This document shows positions 1-8,527 of a stretch of DNA of 64,000 nucleotides, one piece after another. A program made the translations under genes and the position numbers. The notes under the pieces were generated by a model, which did not search any database, had not been told where the DNA came from, and saw only the letters and a program-made list of their open reading frames with translations. This stretch comes from DT-110 sp030148525 (GTDB taxonomy: Bacteria; Bacteroidota; Bacteroidia; Chitinophagales; Saprospiraceae), in the NCBI GenBank assembly GCA_965227445.1, contig OZ245751.1, positions 1,116,001 through 1,180,000 of the forward strand. The letters are read 5' to 3'. Position 1 is the stretch's first letter. Every line of letters starts with the position of its first letter.

Positions 1-26
1 CACAGGCAAATGGGGACATCAGGATC

Positions 27-3000
27 TTAAAAAGCTGTCTTTTCCTGTAGGGGAACACTAAAAGAAAACACACTACCCTTGCCGACCTCACTCTCCACCC
101 AGATGCGTCCGCCGTGGTATTCGATGATCTCTTTGCAGATAGGGAGTCCCAGGCCGGTGCCCTTCGGTTTTCCTTGTTGTTGATCCTTCACCTGTTTGAA
201 CTTCTCGAACACCTGATCCTGGTAATCAGCTGGAATGCCGGATCCCGTATCGGCTATCTGAACAAGGATTTCCTGTTCATCCTGCCATGCGGAAATGGTG
301 ACAGAGCCGCTATCGGTAAACTTGACGGCATTGCTTAATAGGTTGATGATCACCTGGATGAAGCGGTTTCGATCGATGGGCACGATGGGCAGTTCCCGGG
401 GAATATCTTTGATCAGCTGAATACCTGATTTTTCCTCAAACAGCGCATTGGTAGCCAGGCTTGCCTGGTCGATCACCTGTAGTAAATCGGTGGGTTCTAT
501 TTTCCATTCCACTTTGCCGGCCTCAATTTTGGCCAGATCCAGAAGTTCATTGATCAGGTCTGTCAGTCGCGCTCCCTCGGAAATGATGACTTTATTATTA
601 TTTTCAATTCGCTCGATGAGTTTTTGATTAGCCGGGTCATCTGATCTAAGCTGAGGAAAGACTTTCTCATGCAGTCGCTTGTCATTGATCTTGGCAAAAC
701 CAATGATGGATGTCAGGGGGGTGCGCAGCTCGTGGCTGATGGTAGAAAGAAAATCAGATTTGGCCTCATTGGCCTTGCGGGCGATGGCTTCAGCGGCCAG
801 GGCCTCCTCTTTCGCCTTTTCGATCTCGGACTTCTGGCGCTCGATCTTTGCTGTGCGCTCTTTTACTTTTGCTTCCAGATTTTCGTAAAGCAAGGCATTT
901 TCCAGGGATATGGCAATCTGGGTAGACAGAATCTTCAGGATTTCGAGGCGTTGCTCTGTAAAAGCATTGGCTGTGATCTTATTGTCGAGATAGATACACC
1001 CCATCAAGCGATTTTGGTTGATGATGGGGGCACAAAGAATAGACTTAGGTTGGTGCCGGGCCAAATATGGGTCTTTAGCGAAGCGGGAACCTGGGTCAAA
1101 CTCATGGATGACCACTGCTTCCTTAGTGCGGTAAACATACTGGATGACGCTCTCCGGAACGGTTTCGCTGTTGTTCAGCAAAAAGTGTTCATGGATCTTG
1201 TTGTCTGTTTGCTTACTCCAGCCTTCGGCTTGAATGTAGAGCTGTTCACCTTGGCTGGTAATCAGGGCTACGTACTGCGCACCGGCATTTTCCAGTACGA
1301 TATCTAATAGAGCGGATAGCAAGCTATCCAGTTTGATCTCACTCGAAATGGTCTGCGTGGCCTTAATCACCGTTTGCAGATCCAGCTGTTCCAGGGCGGA
1401 AAAGCGAGTAGACCCGGCAAAAGAGTTGGTTCCTGCGGTAGCGGAAGGGGGCGACGCTCCCTGTGGTTGCGTCAGGGCTATCGTATCTTTAAATGACCAC
1501 TTTTTTTCCAAAAGGGCTATCCTCTGTACAGCTCCCCACTGAGCGAATAATTGAAGGGCCTTGTTCATATGAAACCGCGCCTGTTCTTTTTGGTCCCTCG
1601 CTAATAAGAAATGGGCCATTTGTTCGTGGGTCAGTGCTTCCCACTGCAGCATACCTTCTTTTTGGGCACTTTCTGCCGCTCTTTCAAAATGCAGAAGTGC
1701 TTCCGGATCCTGGTCCAGCTTTTTCATCATGCCCTCCAGGAGTTCATATTTAGCACGCAGGTTAACAGGAGAAAAATCAGACCAGCGTTTGAGGAGGTTA
1801 ATTTTTTTCCTGATTTTTCGCCGGGCCCTGTGGGTGGGTTTTTTCTCCATTTCTTCGAGGAGGTACAAGCGAATAAGAGCACCATAGGCCATTAGTTCTT
1901 TTTCATAGAACACTCCGGCAACGTTTTCCAGATAGGCTTCTGACTTTTTAATATACCGGGCAGCTTCCCCGAGTTCTCCCTGAAAAAAATGCCCAATAGC
2001 TATCACCTGGTAAGCCGTGCAGATATTCGGAATATTTTCGGTATCCAGGATGTCCTGCAGGGAATCCTGCAGACTGAAAGAACGGAGCTCGGGAATGGCC
2101 GATACGATATCACTGTCTGTGATTTGCTCAATACTCCTGAGCATGATATGTAATACATGAAAATGCAGTTGCTCCAGCTTAACGTTCAGGTCTACCTGCC
2201 AGCTGATCTCCTCTGCAGCCGACTCCAAAGGTTCCCCTGATAAAAAGCCCAGAGAGGCCAGATGTAGTCCGGACAGACCGGTAAAAATTAACTCACCCGT
2301 ATCCAGACCGGAGGCAATACCCTTAGACAGTAATTCCTGTACTTTGGGATAGGGCTGAAGGAAAGCATAACTTCCCACCCCCAGAACCTGATAGGTCGGG
2401 CAAATCTGGGTCGAATCGGACCATTTTTCCAGTGTGGAAAAGGCCAGGTCGACAAACTCCTGGGATCGTTTATAATTGCCTAAAATGCCTTCCACAACTG
2501 CAAAAACTGAATAGCTGAAGGACTCCTGTGTACTGCATCCATAATCGAGGTATAAGCGGATTGACTTAAAGTTCAGGATCAGCCACAACTCGGGATTGAT
2601 AAAATAAGAAGGAATGATGAGATTCTGAATAATCTTAACCGCTTCCTTTTTGCGCTCGTCTTGCAGGCGGGGAAGCTTACCTAAGGAAGAAATGGACTTT
2701 CCTCTCAGGGTCATTTTTGTCTTGATCAACTCCAAGAAAAAATGAGGCTTTCCTGGTTGCAGTGGAATTTTCACTCCTAATTGACTTAAAAAATGACGCC
2801 CTACTCTGATGGCTTCAGACAACTGTGACGTTGCCACATGTGTCTGGATTTGGGTGATGTACAAATCCGTTTTTTCTACCAGTCCACGAGTTTTCGATAA
2901 AGCATCCCGGGTAATGGCCAGCGCCTTTTTATACTCCTTGTTCAGAAAAGCCAACTCTGCCTCCAGTTTGGCAAACTCCAGACTAAGTTCGTAATGTGTA

Positions 3001-5357
3001 GACCATCTATCTTCGGGTAGCCACTTTAAGCCGGCTTCTAAATACCGCCTGGCGGGGAAATAAGCCGCTGATTCTTTAGCTGCTAAAGCACCACTCAGAT
3101 TGAGTCTTGAATTAGTTTGTCGCTCCGAGAGATCGGTCACCAACTTCTCTGCGTGATTCAGGTGATCCAGTATTGAAAATAGTGTTTTATTTAGAGCCTT
3201 CTTCTGGTAGTGCTTTCGAAGCAGGCGTCCGACGTGCAGATGCATCTGTTGGCCCTGATACTCTGAGACAGACTGATAAGCCGCTCTTTGAATTCGATCG
3301 TGAGCAAACTGGTATTCTATTTTTTCATCTGGCAGAAAGCTGTCTTTCTCAGGAAGAGAGCCACTTTGTTGGTATTTGTAATTTCCACCCAGCGGAATGA
3401 GGATCCCTTCTTGCAAGGCAGGAAGTAGGTGTTGATTGAGTTCGTTGGGTGCGCTATCCATCGCAATCGCCAAATCTTCGAGCTCGAACCTGTGCCCCAG
3501 ATATGCAGCATACTGTATGCATTTCAAGCTTGTCTTTGGGAGTTTCACGATCCTTCCCAAAATCAGGTCGACGACGTTATCGGTGATGTCCTCGCCGAGG
3601 ATTTTATCTATATCCCAATCCCATCTTTCTTTTTCCGATGAAAAATAAATCAGTTTGTAGCGAAATAAAAGCTCGAGGAATTCCCTGATGAAAAAGGGGT
3701 TACCCTTGGTTTTTTTTTCGACTACATCGGACAATGCCCTGACTTCTGCCAACTCACATTTAAAGGTCTCGGACAACAACTCGTCAATGCTTTTTTTATG
3801 AAGACCCTCAAGATTTATAGTCTGTAGCAGGATGCCCTCTTTGGCTAATGCAGAAAGGCGCTTGGTAAAAACGGAGAGTCGCTCCGTAGGCCTGGAAGCC
3901 AGGATTAAAAAAAAATGCCTCCCGGGGTCGTTCGTCAGCAGGAATGAAATTAATTCCATAGAGGAGGAGTCAGCCCATTGCATATCATCGAGGAAGAGAA
4001 TCAATGGGTGTTTATCCTGCGCGAATAGATTGATAAAGGATTGAAAAACCCGGAGAAAGCGATTTTGGGTTTCAGTGGCACCTAAGGGGATCAGCTCCGG
4101 AAGTGGGCCGGTGATGATCTCCAACTCCGGGATCAGGTTGGCGATCACTTTGGCATTGTTGCCCAGGGATTCCATTATTTTTTGTTTCCACTGCCGGATG
4201 GCTTCAGGTTTCAATGTCAGGATATCACGTACCAACTCCTGGAAAGCTTGCGTAATTCCGAGATAAGGAGTGTTTTTCTGAAGTTGATCAAATTTTCCTG
4301 CTACAAAGAAACAGTGATCTTTAGAAAAAGTAGCTTGTAATTCTTTTACGAGCATAGATTTGCCGGTGCCGGCCTTACCGGTGAGGGCCAAAACGGTCGT
4401 TTTGCCCTGCTCTCTCATTTGGTGATACTGTTCCCGGAGTAGATCAATTTCTTGTGATCTGCCAAATAGCCAGGAAGGTATTTGAAGCTGGTAAGAAAAG
4501 TCTTTCTGGCCCAGAGGGAAATCTGGTATTAAGCCTTTTGATTGATATTGATTAATACAAATACTTAAATCGTGAATGAGTCCATCATGGCTTTGGTATC
4601 GGTGTTCTGCATTTTTTTCCAGTAATTTCAAAATGATATTTGCCACTGCCTCCGGCAGGTCTGGCTTGAAATCTCCGGGCGGGGGAGGAATTTTAGCGAT
4701 ATGAGCATGAATCCATTCCAGGGAATCTTCGCATTGGAAGGGTAGCTGGCCGGTGACCATTTGGAAGAGGGTAATTCCGAGCCCATAAAAATCCGTTCGG
4801 TAATCGATGGGGCGGTTCATCCGCCCGGTTTGTTCCGGAGAAATATAGGCCAATGTTCCCTCCATGTATTCGAGGGTCTGGGTATCTGAGTTTTCCTGGC
4901 TGAGGATGGACGCACTTCCAAAATCGATCAGTGAAACCTCCTTTTTCTCAGGGTGATAAAGGATATTACTGGGGTTGATATCCTTGTGAATGATATTGTT
5001 TTGATGAACACCTTTTAGGATCGAGACAATTCTTTTCGCGATCTCCAGAATCTCTATCAAATCAATGGGAGAATCGTGCATGAATTCTGCTAAGGCGTTC
5101 GAGCCACGGTCTTCCGTTACCAGCAGAAAACCCGTATTTCTTCGTTCCAGACTCACTGGCCGCTGAACACCTGGTAATTGAAGCGCGCAGAGCAGGTCGT
5201 ATTCAAATTTCAGGCGAGCTCCCAGGCGACCTGCCGAATGCTGGCTATCCGTTTTAATGATCACATTCAGCTGATCCTTCGCTCTGACAGCCCGATAAAC
5301 GAAAGAATTGGTTCCTTCATGCAATATGTCTTTTATCTCATACCCTGGAACATCCAT
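27..5357 (-). CDS. Ser/Thr protein kinase - ATPase - GAF - sensor histidine kinase
   Basis: A 1776-residue cytoplasmic signalling protein. An N-terminal eukaryotic-like kinase (about 5-270) shows HKDINPSN (catalytic loop), IDFG and SPEQ. An AAA/STAND-type ATPase follows (about 300-520; Walker A GKAGTGKS, Walker B LILFLDD), then a long helical TPR-like stretch (about 700-1280), a GAF domain (about 1325-1475), a coiled coil, a HisKA domain with SHELRTPL, and a HATPase with NLLSNAVKF, DTGSGIP and GTGLGLPI. No signal peptide or membrane span is seen. This matches the 'trifunctional' kinase/ATPase/histidine kinase family, thought to join Ser/Thr and His phosphorylation. There is no receiver domain, so the His-phosphate partner is unknown. 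The start lies 24 bp after the KS-III-like gene stop on the same strand, so the two are probably co-transcribed. Confidence 0.93.
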   Translation of the reverse strand: MDVPGYEIKDILHEGTNSFVYRAVRAKDQLNVIIKTDSQHSAGRLGARLKFEYDLLCALQLPGVQRPVSLERRNTGFLLVTEDRGSNALAEFMHDSPIDLIEILEIAKRIVSILKGVHQNNIIHKDINPSNILYHPEKKEVSLIDFGSASILSQENSDTQTLEYMEGTLAYISPEQTGRMNRPIDYRTDFYGLGITLFQMVTGQLPFQCEDSLEWIHAHIAKIPPPPGDFKPDLPEAVANIILKLLEKNAEHRYQSHDGLIHDLSICINQYQSKGLIPDFPLGQKDFSYQLQIPSWLFGRSQEIDLLREQYHQMREQGKTTVLALTGKAGTGKSMLVKELQATFSKDHCFFVAGKFDQLQKNTPYLGITQAFQELVRDILTLKPEAIRQWKQKIMESLGNNAKVIANLIPELEIITGPLPELIPLGATETQNRFLRVFQSFINLFAQDKHPLILFLDDMQWADSSSMELISFLLTNDPGRHFFLILASRPTERLSVFTKRLSALAKEGILLQTINLEGLHKKSIDELLSETFKCELAEVRALSDVVEKKTKGNPFFIREFLELLFRYKLIYFSSEKERWDWDIDKILGEDITDNVVDLILGRIVKLPKTSLKCIQYAAYLGHRFELEDLAIAMDSAPNELNQHLLPALQEGILIPLGGNYKYQQSGSLPEKDSFLPDEKIEYQFAHDRIQRAAYQSVSEYQGQQMHLHVGRLLRKHYQKKALNKTLFSILDHLNHAEKLVTDLSERQTNSRLNLSGALAAKESAAYFPARRYLEAGLKWLPEDRWSTHYELSLEFAKLEAELAFLNKEYKKALAITRDALSKTRGLVEKTDLYITQIQTHVATSQLSEAIRVGRHFLSQLGVKIPLQPGKPHFFLELIKTKMTLRGKSISSLGKLPRLQDERKKEAVKIIQNLIIPSYFINPELWLILNFKSIRLYLDYGCSTQESFSYSVFAVVEGILGNYKRSQEFVDLAFSTLEKWSDSTQICPTYQVLGVGSYAFLQPYPKVQELLSKGIASGLDTGELIFTGLSGLHLASLGFLSGEPLESAAEEISWQVDLNVKLEQLHFHVLHIMLRSIEQITDSDIVSAIPELRSFSLQDSLQDILDTENIPNICTAYQVIAIGHFFQGELGEAARYIKKSEAYLENVAGVFYEKELMAYGALIRLYLLEEMEKKPTHRARRKIRKKINLLKRWSDFSPVNLRAKYELLEGMMKKLDQDPEALLHFERAAESAQKEGMLQWEALTHEQMAHFLLARDQKEQARFHMNKALQLFAQWGAVQRIALLEKKWSFKDTIALTQPQGASPPSATAGTNSFAGSTRFSALEQLDLQTVIKATQTISSEIKLDSLLSALLDIVLENAGAQYVALITSQGEQLYIQAEGWSKQTDNKIHEHFLLNNSETVPESVIQYVYRTKEAVVIHEFDPGSRFAKDPYLARHQPKSILCAPIINQNRLMGCIYLDNKITANAFTEQRLEILKILSTQIAISLENALLYENLEAKVKERTAKIERQKSEIEKAKEEALAAEAIARKANEAKSDFLSTISHELRTPLTSIIGFAKINDKRLHEKVFPQLRSDDPANQKLIERIENNNKVIISEGARLTDLINELLDLAKIEAGKVEWKIEPTDLLQVIDQASLATNALFEEKSGIQLIKDIPRELPIVPIDRNRFIQVIINLLSNAVKFTDSGSVTISAWQDEQEILVQIADTGSGIPADYQDQVFEKFKQVKDQQQGKPKGTGLGLPICKEIIEYHGGRIWVESEVGKGSVFSFSVPLQEKTAF

Positions 5358-5381
5358 TTAATTCAATCATTTTAAGAAAAA

Positions 5382-6392
5382 TCAATTTCGCTTGAGTAAC
5401 ACAGCCAGTGTTTGGACTTCAGGGCCGGCTGACAACATAAGCAAATAATCTTTTTTGATATCACCATAAAAGTGAGCCAGGTTGACCGGAATGGTAGCCG
5501 GCAGCATGTTGGCAAACTCGCGCATACTATTAAGCACCTGCCCCGGCTTGATCTCATCTACCCATGCTTCATATTGTTTAGGGGTAGGCTGATGGGAAAT
5601 GTAAGCCACTTCTTCAGATCGAACACCCTGCCTTTCCATGACTGTCTTTGCCACCTGGGCAGGGAATTGATGCCCAAATCTTTTAAATAAATCGGTGACC
5701 CGCTGTACATTCAACTGTAGCAGTGATTTGGTAAAAAGGGATCTGTCCTGTCCCTCATAACGGGTTTCGATGCCCAGGGAATAGGGGGCCAGACTAAAGG
5801 TACCGTAACTCGATGACTGGACGTAAGCTTCGTGATCCAGGATCGAAAAATAGTTCTTTTTGTTTTTAGGTATGCCCATGACGGTAGCTGCCGCCGCATC
5901 TGACATACTCACACATTGGGAGGTATGATAATCGACATGTCGGGTCATGTTTGTTCCAAAAGCAATGAGGATATTTTTTACCATGCCCTGATTAATGAGT
6001 GCATGAGCCATGAGTGAAGCCGTTGTAAAGTTATTAGCGGTATTGGTGACAGGTATAATCAGGCATCTGTGGGGAAGGCCCAGCTCCAGGTGCATTTTTG
6101 TCAACTCATCAGGCATCTCAAATTCACTTTTGATGACCGTACCCAGCACAAGGTCAATATCCTCGACCTTCAACTGAGCCTTTTCGATGGCCTCCTTAGA
6201 AGCGGTAACCATGTGATCGACAATGCTTTCCCAGGGCTTCAGCACCCTTCTTTCCTTAAAGCCCTCGAAGAGGCCCATTCCGCTGGGTTGGTTTTCTTTA
6301 AGCCAGTCAAAAACACGATCTTCATTGGTCCGGATATCTTGGGGCATGGATGCTGCCCAACCAATGATTGCAGGCTTATTTGAGTTTCTCAT
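5382..6392 (-). CDS. KS-III (FabH)-like thiolase-fold protein lacking the catalytic Cys
   Basis: About 336 residues from the ATG at 6392; an in-frame ATG at 6434 would add 14 residues, but the homology-like start is MRNSNKPAIIGW. The thiolase fold is recognisable: the His motif is present (ISHQPTPKQ) and so is the Asn motif (FANMLPATIPV). The segment where FabH carries its nucleophile (normally AACAGF-like) reads NTANNF, so the Cys is replaced. A canonical acyl-Cys mechanism is therefore not expected. It could be a degenerate decarboxylase/acyltransferase or a partner subunit. It lies between the giant kinase downstream and the amine oxidase/ThDP genes upstream. KS-III-like acyltransferases are known to accompany ThDP acyloin synthases in some bacterial clusters (xenocyloin type), so a role in the same pathway is possible but inferred. 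Confidence 0.8.
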   Translation of the reverse strand: MRNSNKPAIIGWAASMPQDIRTNEDRVFDWLKENQPSGMGLFEGFKERRVLKPWESIVDHMVTASKEAIEKAQLKVEDIDLVLGTVIKSEFEMPDELTKMHLELGLPHRCLIIPVTNTANNFTTASLMAHALINQGMVKNILIAFGTNMTRHVDYHTSQCVSMSDAAAATVMGIPKNKKNYFSILDHEAYVQSSSYGTFSLAPYSLGIETRYEGQDRSLFTKSLLQLNVQRVTDLFKRFGHQFPAQVAKTVMERQGVRSEEVAYISHQPTPKQYEAWVDEIKPGQVLNSMREFANMLPATIPVNLAHFYGDIKKDYLLMLSAGPEVQTLAVLLKRN

Positions 6393-6476
6393 AAATACAT
6401 TTATTAAAGGCTTTCCACCAAATGACCTGTACATTTGGGGAAATGGTTAGCAATTGTGTTTACGCAGTCAGACAAA

Positions 6477-6712
6477 TTTCAGTAAAAGCGCGCCCTGGAC
6501 AGCAGGGAGCAGTTTTACTGAAAGTCCCAGTGAGGTTGGGCACAGACTATTTCACTGATGGAAGATAATCAAGGCCCAACCTCCCGGTACATAGTAGTAG
6601 GTATTGGGTATGAGGATTTAAAATAGTCCTACTACCTAATACCCTGTACCAAATACAACGTGAGGTTTGACATTCAGTCTTTTAACAAACAGATCGGCCT
6701 CAATCTCACGTT
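6477..6712. other. Four consecutive hairpins between two minus-strand genes
   Basis: The gap between the amine oxidase and the KS-III-like gene contains four stacked inverted repeats. (1) TTTCAGTAAAA at 6477-6487 pairs with 6513-6523 (11/11), with an inner CCCTG/CAGGG stem. (2) GAGGTTGGGC at 6532-6541 pairs with 6574-6583 (10/10). (3) The arm at 6586-6616 pairs with 6627-6650, with a bulge (GGTACA and GGTATT blocks). (4) AACGTGAGGTT at 6657-6667 pairs with 6702-6712 (10/11). The arms differ in sequence, so this is not one repeated unit. It may be a structured 3' UTR, an ncRNA, or a cluster of unrelated terminator/attenuator hairpins; no known RNA family was recognised. Confidence 0.7.
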
Positions 6713-6759
6713 ACTTCAAGTGTTCTAAACAGGGGAAAATTTGGGGTGATACTTGCTCA

Positions 6760-8415
6760 TTATTCTCCTTCCGGAACCCAGGCTGGTGGATCCAGTTTGA
6801 AGTGATCTTGCAATAGCAATTCTGAGGTCTGCAGGGCGCCTTCCACCCAACCTTGTACCCGCGAATAGGCTTCGCCTATCACAAAAACAGGCAGCTTTTC
6901 CACCGGATGGACCATCTTCGGCATCACTTCCCAGCTTTTGACATGAATCTTCCAGAAATTAACGCCGCCGCCGTACGGATCTTCTGACCAATTCTTGTAA
7001 GCTGCAGCATAAGGCTTGGGTGCAGTCTTCTGGCCGTGTAATTCCACCAACTGCCGGTGAATTTCGGCGATCATGGATTTGGTTGCTTTATGGTCCTCCC
7101 ATTTGGATAGCTCGAACTCATCCAACTCGTGATCGGTATCCATTAGTTCTTTTTGCACTTCATATAAAGGTTGTCCGGCGGCCTTGTCTTCAAACCCCTG
7201 CCAATAGCGAACCGAACGGTCGTCATCATAAGAGCCCAGCAGTACCGAATGCTGATTATTGGGGTCAGCACCTTCCTGTTCGTTCTCCACCGACCAGTAA
7301 TAACACTGCCGCACCGGGAGGTCGGTCGTTGACCGGCCTGTTTTCAGGGCTCCTTCTTTCGTGCGCCACCATGGATAATTATAGGCCACAAATATCTTGA
7401 ATAAGGGCACCGGATCAACGGTTTTGATCAGGGCTTGTAAGGTTTCATCTTCAAAAAAGGCATTTTTCGACTCGATCAGTTCGAGAGATCTTCTGGGCAT
7501 GGCCAGCAACATATTACGGGCATATACTTTGGTTAAATCGTCATCGTCGCCACCGGTAGGATAAAAATAGAGACAAACGCCATGGGAGCCGTCTTCCAGC
7601 TCCACCATATCAAAATGGCTCATTGTCCATCCCATGTGAATATTGCCCCCGTCTTTTTCGAACGCCTCTGCAATTTTGATCGGTAAGGATTCAAAGCCAT
7701 CTTTCAGCATATGAAATTTGACGCCGGGTACAAAGTCAAAATTCAACTTAATGGTATCTACGGCATTGTAATTGCCGGTGGCGGAATCGTAGCCGCCGGA
7801 TTCCGTAATAAAAGCATAGGCTTCCCGGCTAAGCGTGCGTTCCAGTAAGTTCCAAAAGCCGTACTGGTACAAGGGCTTACCTTCAAAAGTCGTATTTTGC
7901 AAAAGCTGGTCTAATTCTTCTCCGTGCTTTTCTTTTAATCCCGGAATGATTTGACTCATGGCGTAAAGCGTGAGTTCATTGGTCGGAATACTTTGCTCCG
8001 CCCAGTTCATACGATAGGGGATTTTGAGCGGATCAAGAGAATCCTGTTTACGGATGTGTCGCCCTCTCAAATAAGCAATGTTTTCGGGCTGGAAGACTTC
8101 CTGAGGGACAAATTTTAGCCCAAAATGGTTGATCAGGTTACTGGCCAGTACCTGCTGATCGGTAAAACGCATGCCTCCCAGCTCACAACGCGTTTTGGGC
8201 ATCCCCGGCGGCGTCATGCTCAACAGGCGACCACCGATACGGTTCTCCCTTTCAAAAATCTCAATCTTGGGCTGGTCTTTAGCCAGTTTTTTTTCTGGAT
8301 TCCCCGGAGTTTTGGGGCGTCCGTTAATTAATCGGTAGGCACTGTAGACACCGGAGATGCCGCCTCCAACTATTGCGATATCCAATGGATTTTTGGCGGA
8401 ATTGTGATTTTTCAT
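6760..8415 (-). CDS. FAD-dependent amine oxidase (L-amino-acid oxidase-like)
   Basis: 551 residues. The N-terminal Rossmann FAD-binding motif IVGGGISGVYSAYRL (about 14-28) is followed by an acidic ADP-ribose binder (EIFERENRIGGRL) and the flavin motif ELGGMRF. The C-terminal FAD loop VFVIGEAYSRVQGWVEGAL closes the fold, as in monoamine and L-amino-acid oxidases. The length is normal for the family. The substrate cannot be read from sequence. It is divergent from the ThDP-enzyme gene at 8528 across about 110 bp, and its paralog lies on the other side of that gene. Oxidative deamination of an amino acid to a 2-oxo acid that feeds the ThDP enzyme is a reasonable but inferred role. No signal peptide is seen, so it is probably cytoplasmic. 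Confidence 0.88.
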   Translation of the reverse strand: MKNHNSAKNPLDIAIVGGGISGVYSAYRLINGRPKTPGNPEKKLAKDQPKIEIFERENRIGGRLLSMTPPGMPKTRCELGGMRFTDQQVLASNLINHFGLKFVPQEVFQPENIAYLRGRHIRKQDSLDPLKIPYRMNWAEQSIPTNELTLYAMSQIIPGLKEKHGEELDQLLQNTTFEGKPLYQYGFWNLLERTLSREAYAFITESGGYDSATGNYNAVDTIKLNFDFVPGVKFHMLKDGFESLPIKIAEAFEKDGGNIHMGWTMSHFDMVELEDGSHGVCLYFYPTGGDDDDLTKVYARNMLLAMPRRSLELIESKNAFFEDETLQALIKTVDPVPLFKIFVAYNYPWWRTKEGALKTGRSTTDLPVRQCYYWSVENEQEGADPNNQHSVLLGSYDDDRSVRYWQGFEDKAAGQPLYEVQKELMDTDHELDEFELSKWEDHKATKSMIAEIHRQLVELHGQKTAPKPYAAAYKNWSEDPYGGGVNFWKIHVKSWEVMPKMVHPVEKLPVFVIGEAYSRVQGWVEGALQTSELLLQDHFKLDPPAWVPEGE

Positions 8416-8527
8416 TTTTTTATTTTATGGGTTTCGGCTAGCTGCAAAATTTCATTTTATATTATAAGCATTTTTTCGGAACTTGTATCAAGTAAGTACA
8501 GACACACCTAAAAAAACACAGCAACCT

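Noticed and set aside
669..1307. Long plus-strand open frame opposite the giant kinase
   Set aside because: It lies inside the well-supported minus-strand kinase gene, has no family signal and is a codon-bias shadow.
7020..7400. 126-codon plus-strand frame in the first amine oxidase
   Set aside because: Antisense to a clear FAD oxidase; no motif or start signal.
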